A stretch of 64,000 nt of DNA. Source: JAIBJN01 sp963748205 (GTDB lineage Bacteria; Actinomycetota; Thermoleophilia; Gaiellales; Gaiellaceae). Below the pieces are notes generated by a model, which saw only the letters and a list, made by a program, of their open reading frames with translations, was not told the origin of the DNA and ran no database searches. Positions within the stretch are counted from its first letter, which is position 1, and each line of letters begins with the position of its first letter. Shown here piece after piece: positions 36,881 to 45,345 of this stretch. Both the position numbers and the translations under genes were made by a program. The stretch lies in assembly GCA_963748205.1 (NCBI GenBank), contig CAVVIB010000022.1:82105-146104 (forward strand). Reading direction: 5' to 3'.

Positions 36881-38162
36881 GCGCGGAGCGTACGCCTGCG
36901 AACAGGGCAAAGGCGAGCGCGAAAGACGGGAGCGAGGCGCCGATCGTGGCTTCGCCGGCGCCCGGGATCCGGCCGACCAGGTCGACCCACCACGCCGGTC
37001 CGATCGGGTGGATCCACTGGAAGAGCGCGAATCCCGCCGCCCAGGCCACGATCCCGCTCCAGCGCACGTCGACCGGCCGGCCCGATCCGATCAGGAAGTC
37101 GGCGGCGAGCACGCCGAAGAGCGGGACGAAGAAGGAGCCGAGCAGGAGCAGGAACGTCTCGTAGGCGAGGATGTCGACGACGCCCGCGCCGAGCGTGGCG
37201 ACGCCGGCGACGAGCACGACCAGCAATCGCTGCGAGGCCCACGGCACGAGGTTCTGGAGCGAGACGGCCGCCGAGTAGACGTTCGCGAACGGCTCATCGG
37301 CCTCGTCCACGGTCAGCGCGAGGAGCGCGAGCGCGCTGGCGGCACCGCCTGCCGCGATGGCCGTGAAGATCGCGCTCGGCTCCGCGAGGCCGCGGGAGAG
37401 CGCCAGCAACACGCCGAGCGCGTAGAGGAGGACGAGCGGGACGAAGTAGCCGGCCGCCGTCCCCCAGAAGGCCGCGCGCCGGCTGCGCGAGAAGCGTGTG
37501 TAGTCGGCCGCGAGCGGGAGCCACGACGCCGCCATGGCGATCGTGAGGTCGACGCCCTGCCAGAACGTGATCCCGCCCTCGCCGGAGGCCGACCAGAGCC
37601 CGCCCACGTCCGCGCCGTCGAGCGCCCACCAGACGAGGTACGCGAGCGACGCGGCGACCGCCCAGACGGCGAAGCGCCGCACGTACCGCCGGACGAACGA
37701 GATCGGCCCGGCGAGGGCGAGCCACGCAGTGAGCACGCCGAAGACGAGCACCCACGCCCAGCGCGCCTCGAAGCCGAAGAGCTGGTCGGTGAGAGCGCTC
37801 GCCGCGAGCGACATGACGTAGAGCTCGAAGACGGCCCAGCCCAGGTTCTGCGCCACGTTGAGGCCTGTCGGCGCGTACGACCCGCGGCGGCCGAGCGGGG
37901 CGCGCATGAGCACCATCCCGGGCACGCGGCGCTCGAAGCCGATCAGGCCCGCGAGCCCGAGGAGCGCGGTTCCCAGCACGGCCCCGACGATCGTGGCGAG
38001 GAGCGCGCGCTGCAGCCCGAGCCCCGCCAGGAACGTCCCCGTGAAGAGGACGAGCAGGCTGACACCGAGGTTGCCCCACAGCAGCCCGACGTCGAGGAGC
38101 GAGAGCGTGCGCAGCCGGTCGGGGACGGGTGTGATCCCCCACGAGCGCTCGGACGGTTCCAT
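36843..38162 (-). CDS. cytX: NCS1 family permease, probable thiamine-precursor transporter
   Basis: 439-residue, twelve-helix transporter of the cytosine/purine/thiamine (NCS1) family. The N-terminal part SWGITPVPDRLRTLSLLDVG and the helix-1 stretch LLWGNLGVSLLVLFTG are typical. APLGRRGSY and WLPLAADYTRFSR are other family points. The TPP riboswitch directly before its ATG makes it a CytX-like importer of hydroxymethylpyrimidine or a related thiamine precursor. The aptamer's 3' strand supplies its ribosome binding site. The substrate is inferred, not shown. Confidence 0.85.
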   Translation of the reverse strand: MEPSERSWGITPVPDRLRTLSLLDVGLLWGNLGVSLLVLFTGTFLAGLGLQRALLATIVGAVLGTALLGLAGLIGFERRVPGMVLMRAPLGRRGSYAPTGLNVAQNLGWAVFELYVMSLAASALTDQLFGFEARWAWVLVFGVLTAWLALAGPISFVRRYVRRFAVWAVAASLAYLVWWALDGADVGGLWSASGEGGITFWQGVDLTIAMAASWLPLAADYTRFSRSRRAAFWGTAAGYFVPLVLLYALGVLLALSRGLAEPSAIFTAIAAGGAASALALLALTVDEADEPFANVYSAAVSLQNLVPWASQRLLVVLVAGVATLGAGVVDILAYETFLLLLGSFFVPLFGVLAADFLIGSGRPVDVRWSGIVAWAAGFALFQWIHPIGPAWWVDLVGRIPGAGEATIGASLPSFALAFALFAGVRSAHAPVGHRRARRA

Positions 38163-38166
38163 CGTG

Positions 38167-38257
38167 CCTCCCTACGCCGGCATTAACCGGATCAGGTTCG
38201 GCGGGTCGGGGCTCGTCAGCCCCCTCTCAGCCGCTAGGCAGCGGCTCCCCGGTCTCT
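38167..38257 (-). promoter_or_regulatory. TPP riboswitch (THI element)
   Basis: On the minus strand GGGGAGCC, GGCTGAGAGG, GACCC and then GAACCTGATCCGGTTAATG and CCGGCGTAGGGAGG follow in the order of the TPP aptamer. The final GGGAGG lies six bases before the permease ATG, so the P1 3' strand is the Shine-Dalgarno site and TPP binding can block translation directly. The 5' side overlaps the stop codon of the preceding phosphatase gene (38258-38256). Confidence 0.95.
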
Positions 38258-38852
38258 ACGCGGCGATCTTACCGACTAACCGCTCGATCCCCTCGACCGC
38301 GCCGACGAGGGCGCTCTCGTCGAAGAGATAGGGGACGGCGTTGGAGATCTCGTGCGCGGGGCCGTCGAGCGAATCGGACCCGGCGGCGCCGTTGAGCGCG
38401 TAGCGGATGGGGATCTCGTGGCAGACGACGAGGACGGCGCCGTGCGTCGAGTCGATCAGCGCGCGGAAGCCGGCCGCGTAGCGGCGCGCCGCGTCGTCGA
38501 GGCTTTCGCCGCCGGGGAACGCGTCGCTGCGCTCGTGCCCGTGCTTCCACTCGCGGTACGTCTCCAGCGGTTCGCCCTCCAGGTCGCCGATGTCGATGTC
38601 GTCGAGGAGCGGCTCCACGACCAGCGGCACGTCCACGCGCTCGCCGAGGGCGATCTCGGCCGTTTCGCGCGTGCGCGGGAAGCGCGTGTGCACGCAGGCG
38701 TCGAGCGTGATGTTCGCCACCTGCTCGCCGAGTCGCCGGGCCTCCTCCTGGCCCCGGTCGGTGAGCGGAACCTCGCGCGTGGGGTCGCCGTTCACGCGGC
38801 GCTCGACGTTCAGCACCGACTCCCCGTGCCTGGCGAGGACGAAGAGACGCAC
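38256..38852 (-). CDS. histidine phosphatase family protein
   Basis: 198-residue member of the phosphoglycerate mutase-like superfamily. The catalytic start FVLARHGESVLNVERRVNG carries the RHG motif. The second-half His lies in VLVVCHEIPIRYALNG, and HTRFPRTRETAEIA is the usual phosphate-pocket arginine region. It starts four bases after the upstream oxidoreductase stop. Members include small-molecule phosphatases as well as mutases, and the substrate is open. The next element is the TPP riboswitch, so read-through could reach the permease operon. Confidence 0.9.
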   Translation of the reverse strand: MRLFVLARHGESVLNVERRVNGDPTREVPLTDRGQEEARRLGEQVANITLDACVHTRFPRTRETAEIALGERVDVPLVVEPLLDDIDIGDLEGEPLETYREWKHGHERSDAFPGGESLDDAARRYAAGFRALIDSTHGAVLVVCHEIPIRYALNGAAGSDSLDGPAHEISNAVPYLFDESALVGAVEGIERLVGKIAA

Positions 38853-38855
38853 GAG

Positions 38856-39957
38856 CTAGACGACGAAGCGCTCTTCGCGGCCTGTGCCGCTGGCGAAGCG
38901 GTCGAGTCGAGAGCGGCGAGAGGTCGAGGGTCGGCTCGGCGCCGATGACGAGCTCGGCCAGATGCTCGCCGACGGCCGGCGCCTGCTGGAAGCCGTGCCC
39001 GGAGAAGCCGGTGGCGTAGAGGAAGCGCCGCGGCTGCGTCGCCTCGCCGACGATCGCGTTGTGGTCGGGGCTCATCTCGTAGTACCCCCACCAGGACGAC
39101 TGGATGGGCAGCTCGGCGAGCACCGGGAGCCGCCGTGTCCCGTGGCTGGCCACGCCCTCGATCGTCGGCTCGCGGCCGCCGAAGACGAGCCCTTGACCCT
39201 CGCGGTGGAAGTAGAAGCCGGTCGAGAAGTCGATCGTGAACGGGAACCGCTCGGGGAGGTCGCCGTCCTCGGGCGTGAAGTGCATCCAGCGGGCCTCGCC
39301 GCGCACGGGGATGTCCAGGCCGGCGAGGTTGCCCACGTCCCGCGACCACACGCCTGCCGTGCAGATGACCGTGTCCGTGCGGATGCGCCCGGCCGACGTC
39401 TCGACGCTGACGACCTTGTCGCCGAGCACGGCGATCCGCTCGAGCGACGTCGCCTGCATGATGCGCACACCCTGCGTGGCCGCCACGCCTGCGTAGGCCT
39501 GGACGACGTCCTCGGGCGTCGCGTGGCCGTCGAGCGGGCAGAAGCTCGCCGCGACGATGTCGGAGATCTCGAGCCCCGGCACCATCTCCGCGGCCTGCTC
39601 GGGCGAGATCAGCTGCGAGGGCACGCCGAGCGTCTGCTGGAGCGCCAGCGCCTGCTGGAAGAGCTCGACGTCCGACTCGCGGTCGAGCAGGAAGAGGTAG
39701 CCGTCGCGCTTGTAGCCGATCCCGCTCACGCGCTCGAGCGCCTGCAGCTCGGCCATCGAGCGCAGCGCGATCTTGACGTTCAGCTCGTCGGCGAACTGCG
39801 CGCGGATGCCGCCCGCGGACTTGCTCGTCGACCCGCTCGCCAGCGACTCCTTCTCCAGCAGCACGACGTCCGTGACCCCGTGCTTGGCGAGGTGGTAAGC
39901 GACGCTCGTCCCCATGGCGCCGCCGCCCACGATCACGACATCTGCGGACTCTGGCAT
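38856..39957 (-). CDS. FAD-dependent amine oxidoreductase (DAO/SoxB-like, one frameshift)
   Basis: Rossmann FAD site DVVIVGGGAMGTSVAYHLAKHG at the N-terminus, LLEKESLASGSTSKSAGGIR next, and the C-terminal DAO segments GYYEMSPDHNAIVGE and LYATGFSGHGFQQAPAVGEHLAELV. A one-base shift near 38900 leads to FASGTGREERFVV and a stop at 38856. The family oxidises N-methylated or primary amines and amino acids such as sarcosine. No partner subunits of heterotetrameric sarcosine oxidase are nearby, so a monomeric role is likelier. GTG 39963 is an alternative start. Confidence 0.88.
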
Positions 39958-40026
39958 CCGCACGAGGCTATCTCGTCATGCGGCTGCGCGGGGCCTCTCC
40001 AGCCGCGCATCTGCGAGGATTCGGCC

Positions 40027-41190
40027 GTGAGCGAGCTGGCCTCCGAGCCGTTCGGGCTGACGCCCGAGCAGCGCGAGATCCGTGACGTCTGCCGGGAGTT
40101 CGCCGATCGCGAGATCCGGCCGATCTCGGCCGCCGTCGACGAGGCGGACGTCGAGACGCCCTGGGACGTCTGGTTCCAGGCCGCCGCGCTCGGGCTGACC
40201 TCGTTCATGCTCCCCGAGGAGGTCGGAGGCGGCGGCATGACCGACTGCCTGACCGGCTGCATCGTCCAGGAGGAGCTGTGCCGCGGCTGCGCCGGCATCG
40301 GCAACCTGATCACCTCCGGCGGGTTCTTCGCCGAGCCGATCGTCGAGCTCGGGAGCGAGGAGCAACAGCGCCGCTGGCTCGAGCCGATCGCGGGCAAGCG
40401 CCCGCCGCTGACCGCGCTCGCCACGACCGAGCCCGGCTCCGGCTCCGACGCAGCCTCCATCACGACCACGGCCACGAAGGACGGCGACGTCTATCGCCTC
40501 CGCGGCCAGAAGACCTGGATCTCGAACGGCGGCCTCGCCGAGTACTACGTCGTCTTCGCCACGGTCGAGCCGGGCTCGCGCTCGCGCGGCATCACCGCCT
40601 TCGTGGTCGAGAAGGGCGACCCGGGGATCACGTTCGGCGAGCCGATGCGGAAGATGGGCCAGCGCGCGATCGTGAACACGGAGATGTTCCTCGAGGACGC
40701 CGAGTTGCCCGAGGACCGGCGGCTCGGCGACGAGGGCCAGGGGTTCTACGGGCTCATGCGCACCTTCGACCGCTCGCGGATCACGCTCGGCGCCTCGGCG
40801 ACGGGAATCGCGCGGGCTGCCCTCGAGTACGCGGTCGAGTACTCGAAGTCGCGCGAGCAGTTCGGCAAGCCGATCGCGGAGCACCAGGCCGTTGCCTTCC
40901 GCCTCGCGGACATGGCTACACGGGTCGACGCCGCCCGCCTGCTCGTCCATCGCGCCGCTCGCAGGATCGACGCGGGCGAGAGCGTGCCGAAGGAGGCCGC
41001 GATGGCGAAGCTCTACGCGTCCGAGACGGCCATGTGGTGCACGTGGGCCGCCGTCCAGACGCTCGGCGGCTGGGGCTACTCGCGCGAGTACCCCGTGGAG
41101 AAGTGGATGCGCGACGCCAAGCTCGAGGAGATCGAGGAAGGCACGTCCGACATCCAGCGGCTGATCATCTCGCGGAACCTGTTGAAGTGA
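40027..41190 (+). CDS. acyl-CoA dehydrogenase
   Basis: 387-residue FAD enzyme introducing the first double bond of acyl-CoA oxidation. Typical sites are LTALATTEPGSGSD, QKTWISNGG, a substrate-loop arginine in RSRITLGASATGIA, REQFGKPIAEHQAV, QTLGGWGYSREYPVEKWMRD and the catalytic Glu in EEGTSDIQRLIISR. It starts at GTG 40027, divergent from the amine oxidase. Two hairpins follow the stop. Confidence 0.94.
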   Translation: MSELASEPFGLTPEQREIRDVCREFADREIRPISAAVDEADVETPWDVWFQAAALGLTSFMLPEEVGGGGMTDCLTGCIVQEELCRGCAGIGNLITSGGFFAEPIVELGSEEQQRRWLEPIAGKRPPLTALATTEPGSGSDAASITTTATKDGDVYRLRGQKTWISNGGLAEYYVVFATVEPGSRSRGITAFVVEKGDPGITFGEPMRKMGQRAIVNTEMFLEDAELPEDRRLGDEGQGFYGLMRTFDRSRITLGASATGIARAALEYAVEYSKSREQFGKPIAEHQAVAFRLADMATRVDAARLLVHRAARRIDAGESVPKEAAMAKLYASETAMWCTWAAVQTLGGWGYSREYPVEKWMRDAKLEEIEEGTSDIQRLIISRNLLK

Positions 41191-41209
41191 GTCGCATGCC
41201 TCCGGCCTG

Positions 41210-41285
41210 CTCGCGCGGGTGAAACCATGTTTCCCCCGCGAGCCCCCTTCTTTGATGCAGTGAAGGAACCTCCCGGTTCCCTCAC
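41210..41285 (+). terminator. tandem hairpins after acyl-CoA dehydrogenase
   Basis: The first hairpin (41210-41242) pairs CTCGCG-GGG-GAAAC with GTTTC-CCC-CGCGAG around CAT. The second (41260-41285) pairs GTGA-GGAACC with GGTTCC-TCAC. The first shares AAACCATGTTTCCCCC with the hairpin at 14746-14771. Confidence 0.6.
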
Positions 41286-41299
41286 ACACCCTCCCCACC

Positions 41300-41323
41300 C
41301 TCATGGGCCGGTCGGCCCATGAG
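41300..41323. promoter_or_regulatory. 24-bp palindrome over the start codon of the acyl-CoA synthetase
   Basis: CTCATGGGCCG-GT-CGGCCCATGAG is a perfect 11-bp inverted repeat, and the ATG at 41319 sits in the right arm. It could be an operator or an RNA hairpin limiting initiation. Confidence 0.5.
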
Positions 41324-43372
41324 CGCCCGCGACCTCTCGGCCCTCTTCGACCCTCGCTCGGTCGCCGTCGTCGGTGCCTCGAACGTGCCCGGAAAGTGGG
41401 GCTTCTGGCTCGCCCGCGGCGCGATCAAGGGCGAGGATCGCCGCTCGGTTTTCCTCGTGAACCGGAAGGGTGGGGAGATACTCGGTCGCGAGGCGCACGT
41501 CTCGGTCGCCGACCTGCCGGAGCCGCCCGAGCTCGTCGTCATCACGGTCCCGCCGCGGGCGTCGAGGAGGCGGTCGACGACTCCCTCGCCGCCGGCGCCA
41601 AGGGCATCGTCCTCATCAGCGCAGGCCTCGGCGAGATGGGCGAGGAGGGAGCCGCGCGCGAGCGCGCGATCGTGGAGCGCGTGCGTGCCGCCGGCGCCGT
41701 GCTCATCGGCCCCAACTGCCTCGGGATCCACGATTCCGGCGCGCAGCTCGAGCTCTGCTCGGAGGATCTGGAGGCGGGCTCGATCGGGCTCATCTCGCAG
41801 AGCGGCAACCTCGCTCTCGAGATCGGCATGGTGGGCGCCGAGTTCGGGCTCGGGTTCTCGCGCTTCGTCTCGCTCGGCAACCAGGCGGACGTGCAGGCGG
41901 CCGAGCTGATCGTGTCGTTCGCCGAGCACGAGCCGACGCAGCTCATCGCCGTGTACCTGGAGGACTTCCGCGACGGGCGCGAGTTCGCGCGGGCCGGCAA
42001 GGCGGCGGTCGAGGCGGGAACGCCGGTCGTGCTCCTTGCCGGAGGTGCCACGGAGGCCAGTGCCCGCGCCGCGCGCTCCCACACGGGCGCGCTGGCCAGC
42101 GACCTGGCGTCGATCCGCGCGGCCTGCCTGGGCGCCGGGATCGAGCTGGTCACGTCGCCCAAGGAGGTCGTCGACGTCGCCATGGGCCTGCTCTCGCACC
42201 GGCGGCCGAAGGGCCGGCGCATCGCCCTGGCCGCGGACGGGGGCGGGCACACGGTCGTCGCGTCCGACCTCGTCATCATGGAAGGCCTCGAGCTTCCCGA
42301 GCTCTCGGACGCGACGCGCGCGGAGCTCGCCGCGGCGCTGCCGCCGACCGCGACCCTCGTCAACCCCGTCGACTTCGCGGGCGGAGGCGAGCAGGACATC
42401 AGGAGCTTCGAGCGCGTCATCGGCTCGCTTCTCCGCTCCGGCGAGGTCGACACCGTGATCCTCACGGGCTACTTCGGCGGCTACTCCCAGTACTCGGACG
42501 AGTTCGAGGAGAACGAGAAGGTCTCGGCGGTCGGCATGGCGCGGGCGGCAGACGAGACCGGCGTGCCCTTCCTTGCCCACACGATGTACTGGCGCTCTGG
42601 GCCGGCCCAGGCGCTGCGCGACAACGGCGTGCCCGTCTACCGGGAGGTGGAGGCTGCGGTCGGTGTCGCCTCGCGGCTCGCGCGCCGGACGCCGGAGGCC
42701 CTCCTCCACGTGCCCGAGCTGCCGGAGCCGGTGGCGCCGCTCGAAGGCGACCAGGACTACTACGCCTCCCGCGAGGTGCTCGCCGCCGCGGGCATCCCCT
42801 TCGCCGCCGCCCGGCGCGTGGCGGACGCCGAGGAGGCCGTCGCCGTCGCGGCGGAGATCGGCTACCCGGTCGTGCTCAAGGCGCTCGGCGAGCTGCACAA
42901 GTCCGACTCGGGCGGCGTCGCGGTCGGGCTCCGCGACCCGGGCGAGCTCAACGAGGCGCTCGAGCGGATGCACGCGGCGCTCGACCCGCCCTCGTACTCG
43001 GTCGAGGCGATGGCGCCGCTCTCCAGGGGGCTCGAGCTGATCGTCGGCGCCAAGCGCGACCCGCGCTTCGGGCCGGTGCTGCTCGTCGGTGCGGGCGGCC
43101 TGTACGCGGAGATCGTCAAGGACGTGGCGGTCGCGCTCGCGCCGGTGACGGAGGCGGGTGCGGAGGCTCTGCTGCGCTCGCTGCGCGTGGCGCCGCTCCT
43201 GGACGGCGCGCGCGGACGGCCCGCGGTGAACGTCGGTGCTGCCGCTGCTGCGGCCGCCGCGCTCTCCCGCGTCGCCGCCGAGCATCCCGAGATCGCCGAG
43301 ATCGAGATCAACCCGCTCCTCGCCACGCCCGACGGCGCACTGGGCCTCGACGCACGTATCGTCCTGGGCTGA
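41319..43372 (+). CDS. ADP-forming acyl-CoA synthetase (acetate-CoA ligase type, one frameshift)
   Basis: Makes or breaks an acyl-CoA with ADP/ATP. The alpha part opens with the CoA-binding start LFDPRSVAVVGASNVPGKWG and has GPNCLGIHDS and LISQSGNLALEI, with the phosphohistidine in RSHTGALAS. The beta part is an ATP-grasp domain from SREVLAAAGIPFAAARRVAD to PVVLKALGELHKSDSGGV. The alpha and beta parts are fused in the usual order, about 685 residues. A one-base shift near 41560 separates the first 80 residues. It overlaps the next SDR gene by one base (TGATG). The acid used may be longer than acetate given the acyl-CoA neighbours. Confidence 0.88.
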
Positions 43373-44175
43373 TGCTCGCCGAGGGCACATTCGAGGGCAA
43401 GGTCGCCATCGTCACCGGCGGCGGCACCGGGCTCGGCCGCGCCATCGCGCTCGAGCTCTCCAGGCTCGGCGCCGCGGTGGCCGTCGCGGGCCGGAGGCCC
43501 GAGCCGCTGGAGGAGACGCTCGCCCTCGTGACCGGCTCCGGCGGGCGCGGGCTCGCCGTGCCGACGGACGTGCGCGACCCTGATGCGGTCGACAATCTCG
43601 TGGCATCGACCGTCGCTGAGCTAGGCCGCGTGGACGTGCTCGTCAACAACGCGGCCGGCAACTTCGTCGTCAAGGCGGAGGAGCTCTCGCCGAACGGCTG
43701 GCGGGCGGTCGTCTCCATCGTGCTCGACGGCGGCTTCCTCTGCTCGCGCGCGGCGGGGAAGCAGATGATCGAGCAGGGCGACGGCGGTTCCATCCTGAGC
43801 GTGATCGCGAGCTACGCGTGGACGGGCGGCCCGGGCACGATCCACTCGGCCGCCGCCAAAGCGGGGCTCGTGGCGATGACGAAGACGCTCGCCGTCGAGT
43901 GGGCGCCGCACGGGATCCGTGCCAACTGCATCTGCCCCGGGCCGACGGACACCGATGGCGCCGGCTCCGCCCTCTGGCCGACGGAGGAGGACCGGGCGCG
44001 CGTCGCGGCGACGGTCCCGCTCGGGCGCCTGGCGACGCCGCACGAGGTGGCCCTCTGGGCGACGGCCCTCTGCTCCGACTACGCGGGCTACATCACCGGC
44101 GAGACGCTGACGATCGACGGCGGTCACTGGCTCGAGCAGGAGAGCTACATGCCTGCGCTCAAGCCGCGCGAGTAG
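43372..44175 (+). CDS. SDR, 2,4-dienoyl-CoA reductase-like
   Basis: 267-residue short-chain dehydrogenase. The cofactor start is VAIVTGGGTGLGRAIALEL, the structural motif NNAAGNF, and the active-site stretch TIHSAAAKAGLVAMTK has His in place of Tyr while the Lys is kept, as in dienoyl-CoA reductases. It is translated with the ADP-forming synthetase. A role in unsaturated acyl-CoA breakdown fits the neighbouring acyl-CoA dehydrogenases. General SDR activity cannot be excluded. Confidence 0.88.
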   Translation: MLAEGTFEGKVAIVTGGGTGLGRAIALELSRLGAAVAVAGRRPEPLEETLALVTGSGGRGLAVPTDVRDPDAVDNLVASTVAELGRVDVLVNNAAGNFVVKAEELSPNGWRAVVSIVLDGGFLCSRAAGKQMIEQGDGGSILSVIASYAWTGGPGTIHSAAAKAGLVAMTKTLAVEWAPHGIRANCICPGPTDTDGAGSALWPTEEDRARVAATVPLGRLATPHEVALWATALCSDYAGYITGETLTIDGGHWLEQESYMPALKPRE

Positions 44176-44178
44176 CGC

Positions 44179-45345
44179 TCAGCGCAGATACGTGTCGACG
44201 CCGCGCTTGAGGAGGCCGCGCGAGACGATGAGGCGCTGGATCTCGCTCGTGCCCTCCCAGATGCGGTCGACCCGCACCTCGCGGTAGAAGCGCGCCACCG
44301 GGTTCTCCAGCATGTAGCCGCGACCGCCCAGCACCTGGAGCGCCCGGTCGACGATGCGTCCCGCGGCCTCGGAGGCGTAGAGCTTGGCCATCGCCACCTT
44401 GCCGTGGACGACTTTGCGGTCCGGCTCGGAGTCGAACGCGCTCGCTGCGTGGTAGGTGAGGAGCCGCGCGGCGAGCAGCTCGGTCAACGAGTCGGCGAGC
44501 TGGAAGGACACGCCCTGGTGCTCGGCGATCTTCGTACCGAAGGCTTCGCGCTCGAGAGCGAACTCGCGGGCGAGCTCGAGTGAGCGCTGGGCGGCGCCGC
44601 AGCAGCGCGCCGCGATGAAGAGCCGCTCGACGAGAAACCACTCGCGGGCGCCCTCACCGCCGCCCTCGGGGACACGGTTCGCCTCGGGGACGCGGCAGTC
44701 GCGCAGCACGATCTCGGGGTGGTGGTCGAGGTAGGGGTCGTGCAGGAACCCGGGCGTGCGCGCGATCTCGAGACCTTCCCGATCGGGCTCGACGAAGAAG
44801 AGCACCTGCTCGCCGTCGGCGACCGCGAGCACGAGGTAGAAGCCCGCGTCGCCCTCGCTCGTCACGAACCACTTCTCGCCGTTCAGGATCCAGTCGTCGC
44901 CGTCCCGCACGGCCGTCGCCTCGAGCGCGCTGACGTCGGAGCCGGCGCCGGGCTCGGTCACGGCCCACGCCTCGCGGTACTTGCCCTCGAGGACGGGCCG
45001 GACGAAGCGCTCGCGCTGCTCGGGCGTCGCGATGTCCCAGAGCTCGGCGGGGCCGCGGTCGACGACCGCGAAGCCGAGGCCGTTCGTGGCCTTGCCGGAC
45101 TCCTCCTCGAGCGCCACCTGGCCGAGCATCGAGAGGCCGCGGCCGCCGGCCTCCTCGGGCATGTTCAGCATCCCGAAGCCTTCCGCCCAGGACTTGCGGC
45201 GCAGCTCCGAGGCCCACTCGGGCTCGATGCGCCCGGCCTCGGCGACGCGCTGCTCGAGCGGGTAGACCTCGCGCTCCAGGAAGGCGGAGACGCGCTCTTT
45301 CAGCTCGCGGACGTCCGCAGGCAGCTCGGGAACCGTCGGGATCAT
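44179..45345 (-). CDS. acyl-CoA dehydrogenase
   Basis: 388-residue FAD acyl-CoA dehydrogenase, a different subgroup from the one at 40027. It has AWAVTEPGAGSDVSALEA, GEKWFVTSEGDAGF, REAFGTKIAEHQGVSFQLAD, VLGGRGYMLENPVARFYRE and the end EGTSEIQRLIVSR with its catalytic Glu region. It is last in a three-gene minus-strand run after thioesterase and the FadH-like enzyme, whose stop overlaps its ATG. It is convergent with the SDR with three bases between. Confidence 0.94.
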   Translation of the reverse strand: MIPTVPELPADVRELKERVSAFLEREVYPLEQRVAEAGRIEPEWASELRRKSWAEGFGMLNMPEEAGGRGLSMLGQVALEEESGKATNGLGFAVVDRGPAELWDIATPEQRERFVRPVLEGKYREAWAVTEPGAGSDVSALEATAVRDGDDWILNGEKWFVTSEGDAGFYLVLAVADGEQVLFFVEPDREGLEIARTPGFLHDPYLDHHPEIVLRDCRVPEANRVPEGGGEGAREWFLVERLFIAARCCGAAQRSLELAREFALEREAFGTKIAEHQGVSFQLADSLTELLAARLLTYHAASAFDSEPDRKVVHGKVAMAKLYASEAAGRIVDRALQVLGGRGYMLENPVARFYREVRVDRIWEGTSEIQRLIVSRGLLKRGVDTYLR

